45,108 nucleotides of DNA from an uncultured Planctomycetota bacterium (GTDB taxonomy: Bacteria; Planctomycetota; Phycisphaerae; Phycisphaerales; UBA5793), in contig CAADHA010000132.1 of NCBI GenBank assembly GCA_900696685.1, positions 1-45,108 on the forward strand. Direction: 5' to 3'. The notes below the pieces were generated by a model. The model worked only from the letters and a program-made list of their open reading frames with translations, was not told where the DNA came from and ran no database searches. The first letter of the stretch is position 1. Each line of letters opens with the position of its first letter. Position numbers and translations under genes: made by a program. This document shows, in pieces, positions 36,245 through 43,788 of this stretch.

Positions 36245-36262
36245 CAGGTTCTGAGTCGCGAG
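36245..36262. repeat. Dispersed 18-base word (copy 2)
   Basis: CAGGTTCTGAGTCGCGAG differs at one base from 32910-32927. It lies in the purF downstream spacer. Confidence 0.45.
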
Positions 36263-36402
36263 TCCGTGGCACGAACAGACGGCCGGCTGGTTTGCCCCCC
36301 CGCACCCGCGTTGGCTTCGTTTCGACCCGCCGACGAGGATCAGGCCGGGCAGCGCCGGGCGGTTGCCGGTATCTGCGGTTTTTCACCGTCTGGCGGCGAT
36401 GG

Positions 36403-38337
36403 TCATGTCGCCGCACAGCCCAGTTCGTAACTTCGGCCCGAGCGGTTCTCGTAGTAGTTGATGAACGCGTTGTTGAGCACGCGGTAGCCGCCCGGCGTGG
36501 GGTAGTTGCCGGTGAAATACCAGTCACCGGTGTGGCGCGGCAGCGAAAGCCGCAGCCCCTCGATCGTCTGGTAGATGATCTGGAGTTCGCCTTCCCACTC
36601 GATGGTGCGGGGGCGGATGATCTCGGCGATCTTGGCGCTCAGTTGTTCGAGGCCGATGCCGTCGTAGAGACGCTGCACATGGTTGGCGTGCGAGCCGAGT
36701 GCCGCACCCGCCTGGGCCTTGCACGATTCGTAGATGTCGTCGATGAGCGTCTGCTGGCCGGCTTCGCGTCGTATCGCGATTGCGGCCTCGAACGCCACGA
36801 ACCGCCGCAGTTCGCTCATGTCGATCCCGTAGCAGTCAGGGTACATGATCGGCGGGCAGGAACTCAGGACGATGATCCGGCGCGGCCGCAGGCGTGAGAG
36901 CATGGTGATGATCGAGTTGCGAAGCGTCGAGCCGCGCACGATCGAGTCATCGAGCACGACGAGCGTGTCTTCTTCGTCGACGACGCCGCGCGTAATGTCG
37001 TAGACGTGGCTGATGAGATCGCTTCGGTGCACATCCTGCGTGATGAAGGTGCGGACTTTCTGGTCCTTGTGCGCCGCCTTCTCGACGCGCGGAATGCCGT
37101 TCGTGAGGCGCAGAACGTCCTCGCGCGTCAGGCGGCCGGCCTGGCTCAATCGCCAGATCTCGTCCGCATTGCGGCGGCGGATGATCCGCTCCACCTCTTC
37201 CATCAGCCCCAGGAACGCCGTCTCCGCCGTGTTGGGAATGAAACTGAACACGGTATGGGCGAGGTCGAAGTTCACCGCCTCGAGCGTGCGCTGCGCCAGG
37301 CAGCGGCCCAGGCTCTTGCGCTCGCCGTAGATCGCCTTGTCGTTGCCGCGCGAGAAGTAGATGCGTTCGAACGTGCATTGCCGCAACTCGCCCGGCTCCT
37401 TCACCTGATGCTCGCTGATCGACCCGTCGTAGCGGATCGTCAGCACGGCGCCCGGGCGGATGAAGCGGATCGCCTCAGGCTCGACGTCGAAGACGGTCGT
37501 GAGCGCGGCCCGCTCGGAGGCGACGGCGATGATCTCGTCATCAGCGTAGTAGAAGACGGGCCGGATGCCGTTGGGATCGCGGCACACAAAAGCGTCGCCG
37601 TTGCCCGTGAGGCCGGCGAAGACGTACCCGCCGTCCCAGTCCTTGCCGGCGCGCCGGAGCACCTCGGGAAGGTCGAGCCGCCGGCTCACCTCGCGCGCCA
37701 GGTCCTCCCCGCGCAGATCGGGCGACTGGGCCTCGATCTCCGCGAGGAGCCGGTCGTTCTCGCGATCGAGATAATGCCCGATCTTCTCCATCACAGTCAG
37801 CGTGTCGGAGACGCCCACCGGCCTCAACCCATAGCCGATCAGTTCGTTGAAGATCTGGTCGGCGTTGGTGAGGTTAAAGTTGCCGGCGAGAACAAGGCTG
37901 CGCGTCGCCGCCGTGTTGTGGCGGACGTAGGGATGGCACGTCGCCACGCCGTCTTCGCTGAACGTGCCGTAGCGCAGGTGCCCGAGGTACAGTTCCCCGA
38001 TGAACTCGAATCGCTGCTTGAGGCTGTCGTCCGGTCGATCCGTGTGCTTGCGCTTGACGATCTTCGAGAGGTCGCGGTGAATGTCCTCGAAGAGAACTCC
38101 GACGGCGTCCTTCTTGGCCGAGCGCTTGCGGAAGAGATAAGGCTCGCCCATGGGCATGTCGAACTTGACGACCGCGACGCCGGCGCCGTCCTGCCCGCGG
38201 TTGCGCTGCTTGATCATGAGCAGTTGGAGTTTGTCCAGTCCCCACGTCGCCGTGCCGTACTTCGCCCGGTAGTGGCTCAGTGGTTTGAGAAGCCGCACTA
38301 CCGCCAGGCCGCACTCGTGCTGGATGGGGTCGCTCAT
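36403..38337 (-). CDS. purF: Amidophosphoribosyltransferase, long form
   Basis: PurF makes 5-phosphoribosylamine from PRPP and glutamine, the committing step of purine synthesis. The start ATG at 38337 gives MSDPIQHECGLAVV; Cys9 is the expected N-terminal nucleophile after removal of an eight-residue propeptide. The amidotransferase half shows KQRNRGQDGAGVAVV and YGTFSEDGVATCHPY. The phosphoribosyltransferase PRPP loop VVLDDSIVRGSTL lies near residue 465. At 644 residues it is about 140 longer than the E. coli enzyme, with extra sequence in the N-terminal domain and tail. Long PurF homologues of this kind are known in Bacteroidetes; whether this copy makes all the phosphoribosylamine is open. 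Its promoter is almost at its start codon. Confidence 0.85.
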   Translation of the reverse strand: MSDPIQHECGLAVVRLLKPLSHYRAKYGTATWGLDKLQLLMIKQRNRGQDGAGVAVVKFDMPMGEPYLFRKRSAKKDAVGVLFEDIHRDLSKIVKRKHTDRPDDSLKQRFEFIGELYLGHLRYGTFSEDGVATCHPYVRHNTAATRSLVLAGNFNLTNADQIFNELIGYGLRPVGVSDTLTVMEKIGHYLDRENDRLLAEIEAQSPDLRGEDLAREVSRRLDLPEVLRRAGKDWDGGYVFAGLTGNGDAFVCRDPNGIRPVFYYADDEIIAVASERAALTTVFDVEPEAIRFIRPGAVLTIRYDGSISEHQVKEPGELRQCTFERIYFSRGNDKAIYGERKSLGRCLAQRTLEAVNFDLAHTVFSFIPNTAETAFLGLMEEVERIIRRRNADEIWRLSQAGRLTREDVLRLTNGIPRVEKAAHKDQKVRTFITQDVHRSDLISHVYDITRGVVDEEDTLVVLDDSIVRGSTLRNSIITMLSRLRPRRIIVLSSCPPIMYPDCYGIDMSELRRFVAFEAAIAIRREAGQQTLIDDIYESCKAQAGAALGSHANHVQRLYDGIGLEQLSAKIAEIIRPRTIEWEGELQIIYQTIEGLRLSLPRHTGDWYFTGNYPTPGGYRVLNNAFINYYENRSGRSYELGCAAT

Positions 38338-38348
38338 GGAGGCAGAGA

Positions 38349-38377
38349 ATATTAACGCGGCGCAAGCGCCCTGACAA
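38349..38377 (-). promoter_or_regulatory. Sigma-70-type promoter of purF with palindromic spacer
   Basis: On the minus strand, TTGTCA (38377-38372) and TAATAT (38354-38349) are 17 bases apart. The predicted start lies only a few bases upstream of the ATG at 38337, so the mRNA would be nearly leaderless, matching the lack of a good ribosome-binding site. The spacer contains GGCGC-TT-GCGCC, a perfect short dyad that could be an operator. Confidence 0.55.
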
Positions 38378-38547
38378 ACGGGGTGGATGCCGCAGACGCT
38401 CCGGCTCACCCGCCCCCATCGACCCCGCTTTTGCCGCCCGACTCCGCTTCGGCGGCCGGCGGCGAGCACTGCTCTCGCCTGCCTGGTTCAGAACCGCTTG
38501 TCCGCCCGGAGTTGCCCTCGGCCCTGCGGGCCTCTATGACATGGGCC

Positions 38548-39588
38548 ATGGCCAAGCGCACGCAAGCCCGGACATCGAAGCCGGGAGCGGACTCCGGCTC
38601 GGGACCCCTCGACGACCGTGTCCGCATGCTCATCCTCTGCGGGCCGGACAACTACCTCCGCACCGAGAAACTCCACGCCCTGCGCGCCGCCGTCGAGGCG
38701 AAGCGCGGCGACGTTGATGTCATTCACTTTGACGGCCAGACCGCCGCGCCCGCCGACGTCCTGGACGAGGCCCGGAGCCTCGGCCTCATGCAGCAGTACA
38801 AGATCATCGTCGTCGAGGATGCCGACGAGTTCGTCAAGCGAGGCGAGAACCGCCGCAGCATGGAGCGCTACGCCCAGAACCCCGCCGAAGACGCCACGCT
38901 GGTCCTGCGGTCGCCGACGTGGAACGCCGGCAAACTCGACCAGATGGTCGAGGCGGTCGGCCGCGTCGTGCGCTGCGAGGCCCCGGACCCGGCCCAGGCG
39001 CTGGCCTTCTGTATCCAGCGCTGCGAGAAGCGCTACGGCTGCACGATCGACCGCCGCGCTGCCGCCCTGCTCGTCGAGCGCCTCGGGACCGGCCTTGCGC
39101 GGCTCGACGCCGAACTCTCCCGTCTCTCGCTGATGACGGAAAAGGAAGGGGACGAGATCGACATCGACCTGGTTCGCAGGAGCATCCCCCTCTCGCGCGA
39201 GGACAAGGCCTGGGAAGTTCAGGATGCACTGCTCACCGGCGATCCGCCAGCCGCGCTCGGCAAGGTGATCGAACTGATGACCGTGAGCCGGCACGACCCC
39301 GTGCCGCTCTTCTTCTCGATGATTGACCTGTCGCGCAAGGTCTACGCGGCGAGCCGCCTTCTCGCGGAAGGGCGGCAGGACGGTTCGATCGCCAGGGCTG
39401 CTCGCATCTGGGGAGAAAACACGGGCACTGTTCTCGCCGCGGCCCGACGCATGGCGCCGCCCGCTGCGGCCGCTCTCATGCGCGACGCCATCCGCGCCGC
39501 ACAGCGCCCGAGGCAGAGCCTCGGCACCCCGGAACTCGGCATCGAGATTCTCGCCCTGCGATTTGTGTCGGAACTGCAACCACGCTGA
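38548..39588 (+). CDS. holA: DNA polymerase III delta subunit
   Basis: The ATG at 38548 (MAKRTQART) is preferred over 38536. The 346-residue product has the delta fold: an N-terminal AAA+-like domain with CGPDNYLRTEKLHALR at about residues 30-45 (the clamp-loader delta family's degenerate P-loop region), VVEDADEFVK, and a C-terminal helical collar (LSREDKAWEVQDALLTGDPPAAL). Delta opens the beta clamp. The N-terminal ~28 residues are a low-complexity tail. It is divergent from purF and followed after about 90 bases by a lipoprotein gene. Confidence 0.85.
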   Translation: MAKRTQARTSKPGADSGSGPLDDRVRMLILCGPDNYLRTEKLHALRAAVEAKRGDVDVIHFDGQTAAPADVLDEARSLGLMQQYKIIVVEDADEFVKRGENRRSMERYAQNPAEDATLVLRSPTWNAGKLDQMVEAVGRVVRCEAPDPAQALAFCIQRCEKRYGCTIDRRAAALLVERLGTGLARLDAELSRLSLMTEKEGDEIDIDLVRRSIPLSREDKAWEVQDALLTGDPPAALGKVIELMTVSRHDPVPLFFSMIDLSRKVYAASRLLAEGRQDGSIARAARIWGENTGTVLAAARRMAPPAAAALMRDAIRAAQRPRQSLGTPELGIEILALRFVSELQPR

Positions 39589-39678
39589 CGATAACTTCAC
39601 CGGTTCCGCCGCCGGCGCAGGATCGCCGCCGTTCGACACATGGCCAGGAAGGCCCGCGTTCAGCAGGAGGCTGAGTCG

Positions 39679-40941
39679 ATGCGCACCCCCGACCCGTCAG
39701 GCACCTCTCGTTTCGTCTCCGGCGCAGCGATGCCCCTGGTGACGATCATCGCCGCACTTGTCTTCATCGTCATGTCCTGCGCCGGCCCGCAGGCGCCGCC
39801 GCCCGGCGCGCCCTTCGACGCCTCGAGGCCCGTCCCGTCCATAGGCGGAGGCGACGCCGCCGCGCCGACTCCCCCTGACCTGAGCGCCTACGGCCGCGAC
39901 GCAAGCGACATGCTCGATCTTGACCGATTTACGAAAGATTCGCTTCGTCTTCAGAAGCGCCAGCGCGAACAGGCCGAGGAGAGAGCACTGGCGGCGGCCG
40001 GTGAGGCGGACGGCGCACTCGCGAGCGGCACATCCGATCAGAGCGCGGCCGACGCAGCCGCACAATCTCCGCGCCTCCGGCCGCAGGTCATCTGGCAGCC
40101 GATTGCGCCCGGCGCATTAACGACTGAGGAGAAGCCCTACACCGGCCCCGCGCCCGACGCATCATCGGCCGAAGGAACTCTCTCGGCGACACCGCCGTCC
40201 GAGACTGTATCGCCGCCCGTCCTGCGCCTGGCCGATCTCATCACGCCCCTCAAGAGCCAACTGGCGATGCAGGCGGCCGACTCGGCTTCGCCCCTGCGCG
40301 AGCATCTTCTCGCCGCCGCCCTTCTCCTGCTCGACGGCCAGCGTCGCATCGATCCCGCGACGCTCTACGACCTCACCGACCGCGAGCGCGAAGTGCTGGC
40401 CGTGTACCAGGAGCATTTCGCCCGCCTCGGCGAGTCTCTCCGCGCCGGCGGAGGCGCCGACGCCGTCATCCGCGACACGCAGGAGACGGCGACGAACCTC
40501 GCCGCGGGCCAGCGCCTGCGCATCACCGACTTCCGCCTCTGCCGCCGTGTCGTCAACTTCGGCCTCTACGACGAGATCGAATCCTACAAATTCCCCGCGC
40601 TGCGCCCCACTCCCCTGCTGACCTACGTCGAGATCGAAGGATTCAAGTCGGTGCCCGGCGGCGAGGGGCGATTCATCACCCGCGTGCGACACGAACTCGA
40701 ACTCTACACCGAGCACGACGGCGAACTGGTCTACGCCTGGCCCAGCGCCCCCGCCGAGGACGTCTGCGGCAAGCCGCGGCGGGACTTCTTCCTGCCGCGA
40801 CAGATCCAGTTGCCCTCGAACCTCACGATGGGCCGCTACCGCCTCAAGGTGCGCATCATCGACGAGCAGTCGCAGCACCAGGCCGAGTCGGTGATCGCCT
40901 TCTCAATCATCGCAGGTCACGAAGTCGCCGCCCGGCCGTGA
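39679..40941 (+). CDS. Planctomycete-type lipoprotein of unknown function
   Basis: The ATG at 39679 is preferred because AGGAGG lies nine bases upstream. It gives a signal sequence ending in a lipobox (ALVFIVMSC). The next ~170 residues are Ala/Pro/Glu-rich low complexity. A folded C-terminal domain of about 150 residues is visible (LCRRVVNFGLYDEIESYKF, TYVEIEGFKSVP, RFITRVRHELELYTEHDGELVY, KPRRDFFLPRQIQLPSNLTMGRYRLKVRIID). Sequences of this look occur in planctomycetes as uncharacterised lipoproteins. The protein probably sits in the envelope. Function is unknown. A hairpin overlaps its stop codon. Confidence 0.6.
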   Translation: MRTPDPSGTSRFVSGAAMPLVTIIAALVFIVMSCAGPQAPPPGAPFDASRPVPSIGGGDAAAPTPPDLSAYGRDASDMLDLDRFTKDSLRLQKRQREQAEERALAAAGEADGALASGTSDQSAADAAAQSPRLRPQVIWQPIAPGALTTEEKPYTGPAPDASSAEGTLSATPPSETVSPPVLRLADLITPLKSQLAMQAADSASPLREHLLAAALLLLDGQRRIDPATLYDLTDREREVLAVYQEHFARLGESLRAGGGADAVIRDTQETATNLAAGQRLRITDFRLCRRVVNFGLYDEIESYKFPALRPTPLLTYVEIEGFKSVPGGEGRFITRVRHELELYTEHDGELVYAWPSAPAEDVCGKPRRDFFLPRQIQLPSNLTMGRYRLKVRIIDEQSQHQAESVIAFSIIAGHEVAARP

Positions 40942-40951
40942 GCGACGGCCG
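40933..40951 (+). terminator. Stem-loop at the lipoprotein gene end
   Basis: CGGCCGT (40933-40939) and ACGGCCG (40945-40951) form a seven-base-pair stem over a five-base loop, overlapping the stop codon and followed by CCTTGTC. There is only a weak T-run. The following 40952-41122 stretch holds GGCGCC/GGTGCC words but no gene. Confidence 0.4.
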
Positions 40952-41122
40952 CCTTGTCGCCTCCTCCCGGCGCCCAAAGTCCGGCGCCCGGTGCCGAGGG
41001 CCATTTGACCCCGCACCCCGATGCACTGGTGCCTCGCCGCGGTGCCCGGCGCCACGCGCATGCGGCCATGGCCTTCGACGCCCCGCCCGACTCCCGTCGG
41101 CAGGCGTGGCTGTTGACTTAGT

Positions 41123-41515
41123 TTACGTGTGCCACCTGCTGACAAACTCGCTTGAGTTGATGCCGGCAGCCTCCCCTTGCGAACCGGAGAATGGAAAGCC
41201 CGGTCCGCCGTCGCCCAACACCGACTCGGGGTGGCCCGAGGCGTCGTACGCGCCCGCCGGAACATCATCATCATCCACGAGGTAGCCGACCGCAATGGCC
41301 TTCGGATCCTCGCCGTGGTTGCTCACGCCCATGACTTCGCCGCCGTTGGTGCAGGTGCTCCAGTCGAAGGGAGTGCGAACGAGGACGAAGGGCTTGGAAA
41401 CAAGTGAAATGTCTGGCATGCTCTCCGCTTCGGCGTCGCGCTCATCGATGCCGACGGTGTGGACCACTTCCGCGAGTGCTGCGCTGGGCACAACCGAGGT
41501 GCCGCGCGACTGCAT
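41123..41515 (-). CDS. Small hypothetical protein (uncertain)
   Basis: This 130-residue reading frame has codon use similar to neighbouring genes, with many G/C third positions, and a protein-like composition (VVHTVGIDERDAEAESMPD, GEDPKAIAVGYLVDDDD, SEFVSRWHT at the end). The start is uncertain: ATG 41515 has no good ribosome-binding site, while ATG 41419 follows GGAGAG closely. I recognise no domain. It lies in an otherwise gene-poor 800-base spacer between the lipoprotein and the FG-GAP gene, and could be real, a decayed fragment, or a chance frame. The stretch 41516-41748 shows nothing convincing. Confidence 0.4.
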   Translation of the reverse strand: MQSRGTSVVPSAALAEVVHTVGIDERDAEAESMPDISLVSKPFVLVRTPFDWSTCTNGGEVMGVSNHGEDPKAIAVGYLVDDDDVPAGAYDASGHPESVLGDGGPGFPFSGSQGEAAGINSSEFVSRWHT

Positions 41516-41748
41516 CCCGAAATCCGGCGAAGATGTGGAAAGAGTGAAAGACAGGGCCGGCGTGGGGCGTGCGAAACGCAGCCTGAGGGCCGGGGGTCTG
41601 AAGATCGAAAGGCCATGCGCAACGGCACTTCGAACCTTCGGCGACGACGTTCACCGAGGCTCAGGGTTCGCGAGAGCGCCCCTCTCCGGCCACGACGACA
41701 GGCACTGCCCCAGTCAGGTGGGTGCAGCGCGATGCGGAGCGGTCTGCG

Positions 41749-43563
41749 TCATCGCACCTGAACGACGTTGCTCGTGCCGCAGTCGCCGAGGCTGACGGCC
41801 TGGAGGTAGGTTCCGCAGGCGCCGCTTGCGGCGTCGCCGCTGATGTTGGCGATGCGGTCCGGGCCGGGGCGGACGACGGCGAGGCGTTGGGCCGTGCCGT
41901 CGAGGCCGAGAATCGTCCCCGCGCAGGGCAGGTGGCTGGGGATGCGGGCCGAACCCGTCCTCTGCGCCTGAACAAGTGCTGCGCGCGAGCCGGGAACCCC
42001 GTTGCTGATGGCGACGACCATGGTTCCCGGGCAGCGTCCGACGATGGCCAGGCGTAGTCCCGGCGCCGGCCCGGCCTGTCGCATGATCTGCACGGTGTCC
42101 GCGAGTTCGTCGATGAGGGCGAGGTCGAGATCGCCGTCGTTGTCGCCGTCGAAGATCGTGGCGCAGGAGGCGGCATTGGGCGCCTCGAACTCGCGGAGGA
42201 AGAGGAAGCGGCCCGAGCCGTCGTTGATGAACAGGCTCCAGTCGCCGCTGAAACTGGAGTTGATCCAGTCGAGGTCGCCGTCGCCGTCAACGTCGCCGAG
42301 GTCGGTGGCGAGAGGAAACTCGTCAGTGACGTAACTGGTCGGCGCGTTGAGGCCGCCCGCACCGTCGCCGAGGAGGATGACCCCCGAGCCGGGCGAGAAC
42401 GCGTTGCACCCGGCGACGTCGACATGCCCGTCGGCGTTGACATCGCCCAGCGCGATCATCCACGTGTAGCCGCCGCCGGACTGCGTGGAGGCGAGCGTGA
42501 ACGTGCCGTTGCCGTTGCCGGTGAGGACCATCATGCGCGAGGAGTTGGCGGCGCTGGCGACGAGGTCGAGAATGCCGTCCTCGTTCATGTCGGCGGCGGC
42601 GAGGCCGTATTCGCCGGACCCGCCGCCTTCGAAAAAGACGGGAGCGTTGAAGGTTCCGTCTCCGCGATTGACGAGGATGGACAAATTGCTGCTGCTGGAG
42701 TTGGTGTTGACGATGTCGATGTGGCCGTCGCCGTTGACGTCGAGGACGGCGATGCCGCGCGGCGCGCCGCCGACGGTGTACTGAGTCTGCGGGCTGAACG
42801 TCCCATCCCCGCGGCCGAGCACCACGGAGATCGTGTTCGTGTTGATGTTGGCGACGCAGACGTCCGCGAAACCGTCGTGGTTGAAGTCGGTCGGCTCGTT
42901 GGGACTGGCGCGGCGGTTGACGGGATACGGCCCGGAGAAGGGATGGAACTCGCAGTTGCCGTCCGCCTTGTTCATGAACACGCGCAGGTCGGCCGAGTCT
43001 TCGTTGACCGTCGTGAGGTCGAGGAATCGGTCGCCGTCGAGGTCGGTCGCGAGGGCGCCGTAGGCGCGCGTGCGCGTGTTGGGATTGCTTCGCGTGCTGA
43101 GCGTCTGCACAGGCTCGAAGACGAGGCCGCCCGGCTGCGCCCTCGTCCAGAAAAGCCAGGAATACCCCGCGGCACGCAGCGGCTCATTGCTCGCGCTGCG
43201 GATGTCGCGCGAGAGTATGACCATCACCGTCTCACCGGCGGAGAAGGGGAAGTCAGGCGCAAGCGAGACGACCCGGTCGCCTTCGGAAAACGAGAAAGTC
43301 CCGGACACGCGGCCGCTCCAGCGGCCGAAAACCCAGAAAGAGCGACCCGTGATCGTCGCGCGATCGACCGGCTGATCGAACGTGACCGAGACCGGTGAGT
43401 TGACCGGCGCGACGACGGTGTTGGACGTGGGGCTGACGGCCGTGACGCGCAGGTTCTGCCCCAGCGCGGCCTCGCCGACGCCGAGAAGAAAGATCGAAGC
43501 GAGGGCGATTGCGCACCGGCTCCGCATGGTGAGTGTCTGGTGGTTCCAGGACCGCATGTGCAT
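41749..43563 (-). CDS. Secreted protein with Ig-like (Big_5/SbsA) and FG-GAP repeats
   Basis: This protein of about 604 residues has a signal peptide (CAIALASIFLLGVGEAALGQ). A bacterial Ig-like domain follows (AVSPTSNTVVAPVNSPVSVTFDQPVD ... GRVSGTFSFSEGDRVVSL). About seven FG-GAP/VCBS-type repeats come next, with calcium-binding DxNxDG loops (DLDGDRFLDL, DFNHDGFADVC, DVNGDGHIDIV, DVNADGHVDVAG, DVDGDGDLDW, DGDNDGDLDLA). A C-terminal domain (LAIVGRCPGTMVVAISNG ... CAGTILGLDG ... CGTSNVVQV) of a type seen in planctomycete secreted proteins ends it. FG-GAP repeats build a beta-propeller that binds calcium, and such proteins are often surface or adhesive. The start ATG at 43563 is chosen; other downstream ATGs are possible. 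Confidence 0.8.
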   Translation of the reverse strand: MHMRSWNHQTLTMRSRCAIALASIFLLGVGEAALGQNLRVTAVSPTSNTVVAPVNSPVSVTFDQPVDRATITGRSFWVFGRWSGRVSGTFSFSEGDRVVSLAPDFPFSAGETVMVILSRDIRSASNEPLRAAGYSWLFWTRAQPGGLVFEPVQTLSTRSNPNTRTRAYGALATDLDGDRFLDLTTVNEDSADLRVFMNKADGNCEFHPFSGPYPVNRRASPNEPTDFNHDGFADVCVANINTNTISVVLGRGDGTFSPQTQYTVGGAPRGIAVLDVNGDGHIDIVNTNSSSSNLSILVNRGDGTFNAPVFFEGGGSGEYGLAAADMNEDGILDLVASAANSSRMMVLTGNGNGTFTLASTQSGGGYTWMIALGDVNADGHVDVAGCNAFSPGSGVILLGDGAGGLNAPTSYVTDEFPLATDLGDVDGDGDLDWINSSFSGDWSLFINDGSGRFLFLREFEAPNAASCATIFDGDNDGDLDLALIDELADTVQIMRQAGPAPGLRLAIVGRCPGTMVVAISNGVPGSRAALVQAQRTGSARIPSHLPCAGTILGLDGTAQRLAVVRPGPDRIANISGDAASGACGTYLQAVSLGDCGTSNVVQVR

Positions 43564-43737
43564 TCCCTTTCCAGCCGATGGCCCGAGAGGCGCCGGGAGC
43601 GTCCGCCCACTGTGGACCGCCGTCCTCCCGGCCCGGCGCTGCGCCTTCCTGAACACGCCATGCCGCAGCGGTTATTCCCCCCTTGCCGCGTGCTGAATCA
43701 GGGCAGGTTGGTCAACGGGGCTCATTGCGGCCCCTTT

Positions 43738-43747
43738 ATCGGCCGAT
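43738..43747. promoter_or_regulatory. Ten-base palindrome in the FG-GAP / HD-GYP divergent spacer
   Basis: ATCGGCCGAT at 43738-43747 is a perfect palindrome, flanked by CCCC and GGGG. It lies 41 bases upstream of the HD-GYP ATG. A possible operator; nothing else stands out in the 225-base spacer. Confidence 0.25.
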
Positions 43748-43788
43748 GGGGAAGTGCACGGCATCGCGTTTCCCCGGTCCGGTACGAC

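Noticed and set aside
43700..43745. Possible sigma-28 or sigma-54 promoter in the FG-GAP/HD-GYP spacer
   Set aside because: GCCGATAA on the minus strand has no TAAA box at the right distance, and the GG...GC pair on the plus strand is 8 bases apart instead of 10.
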